Made by a program: the position numbers and the translations under genes. Of a DNA stretch of 64,000 bases, positions 16,774-24,293 are shown in pieces. The DNA comes from Microbulbifer pacificus (GTDB taxonomy: Bacteria; Pseudomonadota; Gammaproteobacteria; Pseudomonadales; Cellvibrionaceae): NCBI RefSeq assembly GCF_002959965.1, contig NZ_PREV01000026.1, forward strand, positions 1,801,001 through 1,865,000, in the 5' to 3' direction. The notes beneath the pieces were generated by a model that worked only from the letters and a program-made list of their open reading frames with translations, was not told the DNA's origin and ran no database searches. The stretch's first letter is position 1, and each line of letters starts with the position of its first letter.

Positions 16774-17634
16774 GTGAACCAGCAACGCTTTATTCCCACA
16801 CTGCTGCTGGCGGTACTTGCCGCCTTCGCCCTGAGCGCCAGTGCGGCAGCCCAGGGCAAGGACCCGGCCAGCAAGGCGCCCGTCGACAAGGACAAGCGCA
16901 CCGAACGTCCGGAGCAGAGCGAAGAGGATGTCGAGGCCCAGTACCGCGGCTGGCAGGCCAAGTCCCGTCTTGAGGCGGACCAGTGGGTGGGCAGCTGGCT
17001 CATCTCTCGCGATGGCGAGGCCCAGCACGTCTGGAGCCTGAATCGGGATGGCACCGGCCGTTCCTACGCCTTCTCCGAGCAGGGCGGCAAGATGGCGTTT
17101 GCCTACGGCTATGACATCCGCTGGTACTTCGACCCCTTCACCCAGATGGCCAACATCAAGACCGAGCGTCGCATCGTGTGCCGCGGCGGCAAGATCTATC
17201 CCTACTTTCTTACCCTGAAATCCTACGAAAGCGATTACGCGGTAAAGGGAAAATACGCCTGGCAGACCACCTGGACCGAGGCCAGCATCGGCACCAACTA
17301 CCTGCACAAATCGCTGGTGGTGTTTATCGCGCCGCTGTCCGGCTGGCGCAATCCGGAGAAAGACGCCCCCTGTCCCGAATTCCCGCGTATGGATATCGAA
17401 AAAGACATCGACCTGGCGTTGGACCGCTGGGATGCGGAGGCCGCGCGCGAGGAGGAACTGGTAGACACCACTCCCGCGGAGGGTGAGCCGGAATTTGACG
17501 GCGAGGACTTCGGCCCGGCGCCGGAAAAACCGAAAGGCAAACTGCCACAGCAAGGCAAGCACAGCGCCAAGGCACGGGTAAAAGACCGCGCGGTAAAACC
17601 CGGCAGCAAGCGCAAGAAACACCGTGCCAACTGA
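16774..17634 (+). CDS. Secreted hypothetical protein with charged C-terminal tail
   Basis: The GTG at 16774, with GCGGAG ahead, gives a 286-residue precursor with an exact signal peptide (LLLAVLAAFALSASAAAQ). The earlier ATG at 16642 would bury the signal peptide and is rejected. After a charged linker the domain shared with the preceding protein runs from about residue 75 to 205 (WVGSWLISRDGEAQHVWSL, RIVCRGGKIYPYF, DAPCPEF). The last 80 residues are first acidic, then Lys/Arg/Pro-rich (KARVKDRAVKPGSKRKKHR) and probably disordered. The two genes are separated by 155 bases and are likely a tandem duplication with divergence. Function unknown. Confidence 0.72.
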   Translation: MNQQRFIPTLLLAVLAAFALSASAAAQGKDPASKAPVDKDKRTERPEQSEEDVEAQYRGWQAKSRLEADQWVGSWLISRDGEAQHVWSLNRDGTGRSYAFSEQGGKMAFAYGYDIRWYFDPFTQMANIKTERRIVCRGGKIYPYFLTLKSYESDYAVKGKYAWQTTWTEASIGTNYLHKSLVVFIAPLSGWRNPEKDAPCPEFPRMDIEKDIDLALDRWDAEAAREEELVDTTPAEGEPEFDGEDFGPAPEKPKGKLPQQGKHSAKARVKDRAVKPGSKRKKHRAN

Positions 17635-17670
17635 CCCGAATCGACCGCAGAGCAACTCCGGAGACCGCCG

Positions 17671-18081
17671 ATGAACGCACAGGTAAAGATCGAACAATTA
17701 CTGCAGCGACTGAGCCCCATTCTCGACCGGCAACAGCTGGTGATGTGCTCGCTGACCGAAGAGCAGCTGCAGACGCTGCTCGCCGAATGTCTGTGTGTAT
17801 TCCGCGAGCGTGAGGGCCTGTGCGCGTTGCTGCCGGAGCAGGTCGCCAAGCGGGAGAAGTTGAGTAACGTTGGCAGTTTCCGGCTGATCACCCTGCATTT
17901 CTCCCCCTGTCTGCAGGTACCGGGGGTAATCGCGAATGTGGTTCGGGAACTCGCCGACGCCGGCATACAGGCCAATGTGGTGTCCGCCCGCTATCACGAG
18001 CACATCCTCGTCAGCGAGCACGATGCCGCCCAGGCCATGCAGATACTCAACGGCATCAGTAACCGGTTGCACTACAGCTGA
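17671..18081 (+). CDS. ACT domain-containing protein
   Basis: A 136-residue cytoplasmic protein. The second half, FRLITLHFSPCLQVPGVIANVVRELADAGIQANVVSARYHEHILV, has the beta-alpha-beta-beta-alpha-beta layout and the 'PGV' turn of an ACT domain (DUF/ACT group of single-domain proteins), which usually binds amino acids. The N-terminal helix (VKIEQLLQRLSPILDRQQLVMCSL) is not part of it. It starts at an ATG with CGGAGA upstream, 36 bases after the preceding gene. The ligand is unknown. Confidence 0.75.
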   Translation: MNAQVKIEQLLQRLSPILDRQQLVMCSLTEEQLQTLLAECLCVFREREGLCALLPEQVAKREKLSNVGSFRLITLHFSPCLQVPGVIANVVRELADAGIQANVVSARYHEHILVSEHDAAQAMQILNGISNRLHYS

Positions 18082-18130
18082 CCGTACCGGGCCATTCGGG
18101 CAAATCAGCCTGCGTAAATCAATGCAGAGA

Positions 18131-18163
18131 CGGCAGGGAGTGCCGCAAAGGAGCTCCCTGCCG
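18131..18163 (+). promoter_or_regulatory. Hairpin around the ribosome binding site of the next gene
   Basis: Perfect 10-bp inverted repeat CGGCAGGGAG/CTCCCTGCCG with a 13-base loop holding AAAGGAG, the only good Shine-Dalgarno sequence for the ATG at 18167. The structure would sit directly at the start codon and may control translation. Confidence 0.6.
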
Positions 18164-18166
18164 ACC

Positions 18167-18952
18167 ATGCATATCGCTTATCCCGCGCCGCAACCCCACG
18201 GCCGCATCCGCCAGTTGCTGCCGGACTTTTTTGTGGTCAGGGGCACCGCGCGAATTGCCCCGGGCATCGCCGTCAATCGCAATATGGGAATCGTGCGCAG
18301 CGGCGACGATCTGCTGCTGGTGAACCCGGTACGCCTGTGCCCGGTGGGGGAGGAGCGAATGTGCGATCTCGGCCGTGTGCGTCAGGTGGTCCGCCTCGGG
18401 TTTTATCATGGCTGCGACGATCTCTATTATCGCGACCGCTTCAACGCCTTCTTCTGGCGTCAGGCCAACTCCGACCACTACCCGCTGCCCCCCGCGGACC
18501 AGATGCTCTGTGATGGTGGCCCGTGTCCCATCAGCGGTGGGCGCGTGTTCGAATTCAGTAACAGCCAAGTGCCGGAAGCGGCGCTGCTTATCCCCCAGGC
18601 CGGCGGTCTGTTGCTCACCTGCGATGCACTGCAGTACTGGACCGGGTGGACCGGGTGCAGCTGGGCGGGCAAGTGGATGCTGCGCTTCAGCGGCGTGCAC
18701 CAGGGGATGCAGGTAGTGCCGGCCTGGTGCCGCCGCGCCACACCCGAACACGAAAACAACCGGAGCTGGCTGGCCGCGGACTTCCAGCGGCTGCTGAACC
18801 TGTCCTTCTACCACCTGCTTGGCGCTCACGGCGACTTCTGCGCCGACCGCGCGCACGAGCTCGCCGAACGCGCCGTTGCCGAAAGCTTCGCCTCGTCCTT
18901 TCCGCGCACTGATCGCGCCGACTTCTCCTCTGGCCGCGCGCCGCGGCCGTGA
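18167..18952 (+). CDS. Metallo-beta-lactamase-like hypothetical protein lacking the metal motif
   Basis: From the ATG at 18167 the protein has 261 residues. The beginning (IRQLLPDFFVVRGTARIAPGIAVNRNMGIVRSGDDLLLVNPVRL) has the strand pattern of the metallo-beta-lactamase fold, in which a protein coordinate turns from 'RNM' to a substrate strand. However, the HxHxDH motif is absent; the matching place reads LGFYHGCDDLYY. Similar degenerate proteins (DUF4336-like) are known, which is the best guess. There are many cysteines (8 or more). Two ATGs lie further upstream in frame (18122 is the nearest), but only 18167 has a ribosome site, set in a hairpin loop. Confidence 0.65.
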   Translation: MHIAYPAPQPHGRIRQLLPDFFVVRGTARIAPGIAVNRNMGIVRSGDDLLLVNPVRLCPVGEERMCDLGRVRQVVRLGFYHGCDDLYYRDRFNAFFWRQANSDHYPLPPADQMLCDGGPCPISGGRVFEFSNSQVPEAALLIPQAGGLLLTCDALQYWTGWTGCSWAGKWMLRFSGVHQGMQVVPAWCRRATPEHENNRSWLAADFQRLLNLSFYHLLGAHGDFCADRAHELAERAVAESFASSFPRTDRADFSSGRAPRP

Positions 18953-19030
18953 CCGCCGCCCGCGTGGTAAGCTGCGCCGTCAAACCATCGAAATATAGTC
19001 GATAGACCCGTTATTCATTCAGAGTCCAGT

Positions 19031-20749
19031 ATGAAAATAACCGCTCTCGCCGCTGGCCTGGCCGTCGCCAGCGCGTTCCTCGCCGCCTGTAACGGCGATC
19101 TGCAGCACCAGTCACTGCAGCCGCAGCCCACGTCTCAAGCCCTGGCGGCGCAGTCTGCTACACCCGCCAAAGCCGGCGCCGACAGCGCCAGAATACAAAA
19201 GGATGTGGAAGTCCTCTCCGCCGATGCCCTCGCCGGCCGCCAGACCGGCAGTGACGGCTACCAGCAGGCCGCAGACTATGTGGCCGCGCGCTTCAAGGCC
19301 CTCGGCCTCAAATCCATCACCGGTGACGACTATTTCCAGCCGGTGCCGTTTCGCGAGGCGAGTTGGGCCGGTGAGCGCGCGTCGCTCGTGCTCCACGGCA
19401 GCAGCGGCGATACGAAACTGATCCTGGGCGAAGATTTCCTGGCCGGGCCGCCCACCACGAAGGAGCAGACCGCCACCAGCGGTGAGCTGGTGTTCGTGGG
19501 TTACGGTATCGAGGCTCCGGAATTCGGTCTCGACGACTACGCCGGCCTCGACCTGAAGGGCAAGATTGCCGTCATTCTCGATGGTCGCCCGCCACAGCTG
19601 CCGAACGAAGTGGGTGCCCACTACGCCTCCGGTCGCACCAAGCGCGAGACCGCTGCGGCTCACGGCGCGGTCGGTTACATTACCCTGAATACGCCCGCGC
19701 GCGAGGCCCGTCGTCCCTTCGCGCGCTCCTCCGAGCACCTGAACGACCCGAGTTTCGACTGGCTCGGCGCTGATGGTGTGCCCGGTAACGCGGTGGCCGG
19801 TATGCACCCCGGTGTAGTGCTGGATATGCCGGCCGCGAAGAAACTTTTCGCTGGCGCGCCAAAAGATCTCGACAGCATTTTTGCCGCAATGGAAAAGGGG
19901 GAAACCCCAAAAGGTTTTGCGCTGCCCGTCCGTGCGAGTCTTGCGAGTCACTCCAGCCACAAGCAAATCCAGAGCCCGAATGTCGTGGGCCTGCTGCCGG
20001 GCAGCGATCCGAAGCTGAAAGACGAATACGTAGTGTTCTCCGCGCACCTCGATCACATCGGTGTGAACGAGGAAGGCCACGGCGAAGCGGGCGAGGGCGC
20101 ACACGACCTGATCAATAACGGCGCCCAGGACAATGCCGCGGGTATTGCGGTAATGCTGGAAGTTGCGCGCCTGTTTGCGGAAGCGGGCCAAGCACCGCGC
20201 CGCTCCATGCTGTTCGTGGCGGTGACGGCGGAAGAGGAGGGCCTGCTCGGCTCCGATTATTTCGCCCAGCACCCACCGGTTGCCGGCAAGGCGATGGTGG
20301 CGAACATCAACCTGGATATGCCGATGCTGCTGTATCCATTCAAGGATGTCATTGCGTTCGGTGCGGAGCACTCGAGCCTGGGCCAGACCGCCGCGCATGC
20401 CGCGGAAAAAACCGGCCTGAAACTGAGCCCGGACCCGATGCCGGAGCAGGTGATTTTCGTGCGCAGCGACCACTACAGCTTCGTGCGTCAGGGCGTGCCG
20501 TCGATCTACCTGATCACCGGCCGCGAAGCGGTCGACCCGAAGATCAATGGTACCGAGGCCCAGGTGGAATTCCTCAAGTCCCGTTACCACCGCCCCAGCG
20601 ATGAGGCGGATGATCAGATCAGCTATGTGGCAGCGAAGCAGTTTGCGGATGTGAACTTTGCGATTGCGCGGGAAGTGGCGGATTCTGAGGAGAAGCCGAG
20701 ATGGAATGCCGGGGATTTCTTTGGGGATCTGTATTCGGGTTCTAACTGA
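19031..20749 (+). CDS. M28 family zinc aminopeptidase, lipoprotein with PA domain
   Basis: Secreted or outer-membrane-anchored peptidase of 572 residues. The leader ends ASAFLAAC with a lipobox cysteine at C20. A protease-associated domain (about residues 150-280) is inserted ahead of the catalytic core. The M28 zinc ligands are in order: H in SAHLDHIG, D in NGAQDNAAG, the catalytic and ligand EE in TAEEEGLLGS, D in NINLDMP and H in RSDHYSF. The bimetal site is therefore complete. Likely an aminopeptidase that feeds on extracellular peptides. It stands alone between the MBL-like gene and the palindromic element. Confidence 0.92.
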   Translation: MKITALAAGLAVASAFLAACNGDLQHQSLQPQPTSQALAAQSATPAKAGADSARIQKDVEVLSADALAGRQTGSDGYQQAADYVAARFKALGLKSITGDDYFQPVPFREASWAGERASLVLHGSSGDTKLILGEDFLAGPPTTKEQTATSGELVFVGYGIEAPEFGLDDYAGLDLKGKIAVILDGRPPQLPNEVGAHYASGRTKRETAAAHGAVGYITLNTPAREARRPFARSSEHLNDPSFDWLGADGVPGNAVAGMHPGVVLDMPAAKKLFAGAPKDLDSIFAAMEKGETPKGFALPVRASLASHSSHKQIQSPNVVGLLPGSDPKLKDEYVVFSAHLDHIGVNEEGHGEAGEGAHDLINNGAQDNAAGIAVMLEVARLFAEAGQAPRRSMLFVAVTAEEEGLLGSDYFAQHPPVAGKAMVANINLDMPMLLYPFKDVIAFGAEHSSLGQTAAHAAEKTGLKLSPDPMPEQVIFVRSDHYSFVRQGVPSIYLITGREAVDPKINGTEAQVEFLKSRYHRPSDEADDQISYVAAKQFADVNFAIAREVADSEEKPRWNAGDFFGDLYSGSN

Positions 20750-20786
20750 GTCTACTTTTTAGCGCTTTGTTTGACCCTCGGTGGCG

Positions 20787-20909
20787 GCAAAGCACCGGGG
20801 AGGAATTTTCAGGACCGGGCCAGGCGCCTCCCTTAAATACTTCCCTGTACGCTGCGTCGGCGACGTCCATGTCGCCGACGCTCCTGAAAATTCCTCCCCG
20901 GCACTTTGC
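20787..20909. repeat. Palindromic intergenic element with nested hairpin
   Basis: Two 28-base arms (20787-20814 and 20882-20909) are inverted copies of each other with only two mismatches; each arm contains GGGGAGGAATTTTCAGGA or its complement. Between them is a perfect 11-bp hairpin GCGTCGGCGAC/GTCGCCGACGC (20854-20881, loop GTCCAT). It fills most of the gap between the M28 gene and the C39 fusion gene, which converge. The nested form resembles a small MITE or REP/BIME-like unit; it could also be a strong bidirectional terminator. Confidence 0.7.
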
Positions 20910-20933
20910 CTTCGCATCGCATTCTGTGCTTCG

Positions 20934-22055
20934 TTAGCGTTTCTTTTTTAAAACTACAGCTGTGCGCAGCTTTTCCTTGCCGAAACTCGACATCTGCGAA
21001 ATCTCTTCGCGCGCAATGGGCAGATACTGACTGTCCAGCGGGTTGTCCTCATCGTCCACATCCGGGTCGTGTACATAAAAGCATTCCGCATCCATGCCCG
21101 TCAGCGTTACCCAGTGCGGTACTTTTTTTCCGTCCAGGCGATAGGTGCTGATCAGCAGCAAAACCAGCGCGCCCTGTTCCAGCCAGTGCTGGCACTGCCC
21201 CTGGGTAAAATCCTGGTCAACGATACGCAGGCCACTTTCTGCAGCCTCTTTTCTGAAATCTGCATCAACCTGTTCCATCACAAGTTTTTTTTTCGGATTG
21301 CGCACACCGTCGATGAACAGGGTGCCGCTCTGGTTCAGGTAAACCTCACAATTGAACCCGCGCTTCTGCAGCGCCAGCGCGAGACCGATGGGGTGGCAGC
21401 CGCCGTGGCCGGAAGTCATGAAGATGGTAGTGGCTTCGCGCCACAGCGCCAGTTCGTCGCTGGCGTTGGGGGTGTAGTCCGGGTCGAGTCCGGCCATGGC
21501 CATCATGGCGGCGGCGGGACCGCAGGTGAATTCGGTGCGCTGGCCGTACCAGGGCACATCGGCGGTGGTCAGGTTTTCCGGTCGGTAGCGGATGCGTTTT
21601 TGCATGCGCAGGGCGTTGCCGGAATCCTCGTAGTAATTCGCATAACTGCCAAAGGTGCGATAACCGAGCTGTTTGTACAGTGCAATGGCGGCGGTGTTGT
21701 GTTCCGCTACCTCGAGGCGCATGTACAGGCGTCCGCTGCGGCTGCTGGCGTCTTCGGCGGCGGTAAGCAGCGCTTTGCCGATACCCTTGCCACGCCCGGC
21801 GGGACCGACGGCGAGAGAGTAGAGACGGGCGAGGCGGGTGCCGCGACGCAGCAGCACCAGGCTGTAACCCAGCAAGGCTTGATTCTCTTCGGCGACGAGA
21901 AAGACCCGGTTATCGGTCTTGATCCAGTGACGGAAGGAACGACGGCTGAGGCGGTCGCCGAGAAAACTGGACTCTTCCAGTGCGCAGAGTTGGTCCAGGT
22001 CACTGGCGGCAGCGGGACGAATCCGATACCGGAGAGCAGAGAGTTGCGTATTCAT
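20934..22055 (-). CDS. GNAT acetyltransferase fused to C39-like peptidase
   Basis: A 373-residue two-domain protein. Residues 8-150 are a RimI-like GNAT domain with the acetyl-CoA loop VGPAGRGKGIGKALL. Residues 165-373 are a papain-like C39 peptidase domain: the catalytic Cys in TEFTCGPAAAMMAM, the His in PHWVTLTGMD and the Asp in VHDPDVDD. This architecture is known in proteobacteria beside RimK-like ATP-grasp ligases with an RLAN domain; that partner occurs in this window at 40485, but not adjacent. Together they may modify a peptide or protein tail. The stop is just after the palindromic element. Confidence 0.88.
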   Translation of the reverse strand: MNTQLSALRYRIRPAAASDLDQLCALEESSFLGDRLSRRSFRHWIKTDNRVFLVAEENQALLGYSLVLLRRGTRLARLYSLAVGPAGRGKGIGKALLTAAEDASSRSGRLYMRLEVAEHNTAAIALYKQLGYRTFGSYANYYEDSGNALRMQKRIRYRPENLTTADVPWYGQRTEFTCGPAAAMMAMAGLDPDYTPNASDELALWREATTIFMTSGHGGCHPIGLALALQKRGFNCEVYLNQSGTLFIDGVRNPKKKLVMEQVDADFRKEAAESGLRIVDQDFTQGQCQHWLEQGALVLLLISTYRLDGKKVPHWVTLTGMDAECFYVHDPDVDDEDNPLDSQYLPIAREEISQMSSFGKEKLRTAVVLKKKR

Positions 22056-22150
22056 CGGGAGGGATGTCCGGTCTCGGAAGCGCCGGAAAAGTTGTGTATA
22101 TGAATATGATTAAAGCGCCACCGGGGTACCGGGGCAATAGCTGCCGCTAA

Positions 22151-22192
22151 ATAAATACCCGGTGGAGAGGAGACGTCTCACCGGGTATTTAT
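22151..22192. terminator. Bidirectional hairpin terminator between PL7 and GNAT/C39 genes
   Basis: Perfect 14-bp inverted repeat ATAAATACCCGGTG/CACCGGGTATTTAT, with a further short palindrome in the loop. On the minus strand it follows the PL7 stop by 28 bases and is continued by TTTAT, giving a T-rich end. Confidence 0.7.
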
Positions 22193-22219
22193 CGGCGCGG
22201 CCCGCGCAATCAGGCGAAA

Positions 22220-24058
22220 TCAGTCTGCATAGCCGGTATGGCTGTTCTCCAATGCGTAGAAGGTCGCCTGTACATAGTCACTACCGCTGCCGGTATTGTT
22301 CTGGTTGTACACCCCGGCCTTGAAGTAGTGGTACTGGTCGCTGGTGTCATAGCCACTGTTGCTCATATTCACCATCTGAGTCACATCGGCCTTTCCCGCA
22401 CGGGAAATCGTGACGGTGAGGGTGTGGCCTACCACCTTGATTTCATAGCTGAATTTTTCGTTCAGAGCGATACCGTCGGCGGGGTTGGATGCACTGCTGG
22501 AGCGGCTGCCGATCATGTCGTACCAAGTATCGCTACCACCTTTCGGTTCGTGGGCGACGTAAACGGAGCCTTTGCTGTTGCCCGGCAATTTACGGTAATA
22601 CAAGCGCAGGGGTTCGTCGTCGTTGGCGTGAATCTGGCCTACGATCACACGCCCTACTTGGCTGCTGTCGCCGGTAGTGGTCACGTGATTTACTGCGAGC
22701 GTGGCGCGCAGCACACCGTCGACGCCACCTGCGGCATCGCGTGCGGAAGCGGGTGCAGAGCCGAATACCCAGTTGTTTTTGTTCACGCCCTGAGTACCGA
22801 TACTGGTATCACCACGGCGCAACATCTCGCGCAATTCGGTGCGTGTGTACGAGGTATTGGTGGAAGTTTTATAGCCTGCAATCGGGCAGCGAAACACCAT
22901 ACCGCCGTCGGGCGCGGTATAAAAATAACTGCTGTTTTGATAACCGCTGTTCAGTTCGTCTTCCTTGATGGAGTCCGCGGTACCGCTGCCGTCATTATCG
23001 CTCGGCACACTCAGGTACCAGTCACCCAGATCAAAATTACTGGAGGGCGGTAGAGACGGATTCAGATCGCCTCCGGAGCTTGAGCTATTACCGGAGCTTC
23101 CACCGGAGCTGCTGCTGGAACTTGAACCGGAACCCGAGCCGCCACAGCCGACAACATCAACCTCGAGTATGCTGTTCCAGGCGTTGGCGCTATTGCCACT
23201 GCCGGTGATACGCACGTAACGCGCCGTAGTATCAGTCACATCGTAACTTTCGAAATCCGCGTTATTTCCGCTGGATTGGCCACTGGCAAATACGGTGGTC
23301 CAGTTACTGTTGTTGAGGGAAGTGTCAATGCTGAAGAAGCTGCTGCGCTGATCGCCCTTGTACCAGGCGATGTTCACGCCTTTCACCGTGCGGAGGGCGC
23401 CCAAATCCAGTGTTATCCACTTAACGCCAGAGGAAGACCAGCGGGACTCGTCCGCGAGGCTGCCGTCAATGGTATTGCCGGGGCCGTGCCCATCGTTGCT
23501 GCCATCATCGTTGGCGGAAACGATCGCGAGATTGCTGTTGCCCGTGCAACTACCGCCACCACCGGAGGAACTGCCGGAAGAGCTGCTCGATGAACCTCCG
23601 GAAGAGGAGCCACCACCCAGATTTTCCAGTGCAAAACTGTCGAAACGCCCCTCGGCGCCGTTGTAGGCACCGAATACGGTTACGGACTGGGCATTGCCCG
23701 AGTTGAATTCCACCTCCAGTTTTTTCCAGGCTCCGCTGTTGGTTTGTACCTGATGAGTGCCGCCAGCGACGATGGCACCCAGGATGCCTGCACCATCTAC
23801 GTAAGCACTCAATCGGTAATTCGTACTGCTGGATACGGCTACCTGCTGTTCCATCTTGGCGCCACTGCCGGAAAGCTTTGCGGACTTGCTGCCGGCATAG
23901 GCAACACCGGAAATTGCAGAGGGGTCGGTATCCGCCCAGTTTTCCCAGTCGCTCTCGAAGCTGGGATTTTCAATGGATGCAGTTGCGCTGAGTACAACGG
24001 CGGAAAGAAGTGCCACGCAGCTGGACTTCATCGCTAAGTTTGGTTTTGAAACTTTCAT
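22220..24058 (-). CDS. Secreted PL7 alginate lyase with two carbohydrate-binding modules
   Basis: Cleaves alginate outside the cell by beta-elimination. The 612-residue protein has, in order, a signal peptide (about residues 10-29), a CBM4/9- or CBM16-like jelly-roll (30-146), a Ser/Gly linker, an F5/8 type C (CBM32) domain (about 175-303, opening with SNLAIVSANDDGSNDGH), a second Ser/Gly linker, and the PL7 catalytic domain (about 340-612). All three PL7 signature segments are present: RTELREML, QIH, and YFKAGVYNQ. Polyserine linkers are typical of Cellvibrionales. The gene starts at ATG 24058 (GAGG ahead) and is followed by its own hairpin terminator. Confidence 0.95.
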   Translation of the reverse strand: MKVSKPNLAMKSSCVALLSAVVLSATASIENPSFESDWENWADTDPSAISGVAYAGSKSAKLSGSGAKMEQQVAVSSSTNYRLSAYVDGAGILGAIVAGGTHQVQTNSGAWKKLEVEFNSGNAQSVTVFGAYNGAEGRFDSFALENLGGGSSSGGSSSSSSGSSSGGGGSCTGNSNLAIVSANDDGSNDGHGPGNTIDGSLADESRWSSSGVKWITLDLGALRTVKGVNIAWYKGDQRSSFFSIDTSLNNSNWTTVFASGQSSGNNADFESYDVTDTTARYVRITGSGNSANAWNSILEVDVVGCGGSGSGSSSSSSSGGSSGNSSSSGGDLNPSLPPSSNFDLGDWYLSVPSDNDGSGTADSIKEDELNSGYQNSSYFYTAPDGGMVFRCPIAGYKTSTNTSYTRTELREMLRRGDTSIGTQGVNKNNWVFGSAPASARDAAGGVDGVLRATLAVNHVTTTGDSSQVGRVIVGQIHANDDEPLRLYYRKLPGNSKGSVYVAHEPKGGSDTWYDMIGSRSSSASNPADGIALNEKFSYEIKVVGHTLTVTISRAGKADVTQMVNMSNSGYDTSDQYHYFKAGVYNQNNTGSGSDYVQATFYALENSHTGYAD

Positions 24059-24253
24059 CGAAGCCTCGTTATTGTGTTTTGTAACATCGTTGATGTGCTC
24101 TGCAGCGACGACAACCTGCGGCAGATTTCTACTGGATCAGTCGTGCCCGCCGACGATGTCATCGGGCTGCCCCCAGATCTGGTCTCGAAAAGTGCGGGCT
24201 GGCCGCGAGTCACCCAGTGAGATAGGGACTCAGGAACAAGAATGCCGGAAGTG

Positions 24254-24286
24254 GGCCTGCGCGGAGTTTGGCGGTCCGCACAGGCC
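24254..24286. terminator. Hairpin after the first TonB-dependent receptor
   Basis: A 12-bp stem GGCCTGCGCGGA/TCCGCACAGGCC with one mismatch sits just after the receptor stop on the minus strand. There is no clear T tract, so it may stabilise the mRNA end rather than terminate. Confidence 0.45.
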
Positions 24287-24293
24287 TCGTGCC

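Noticed and set aside
19112..20590. 492-residue minus-strand frame across the M28 peptidase
   Set aside because: Shadow of a GC-rich gene with fully conserved zinc motifs on the plus strand.
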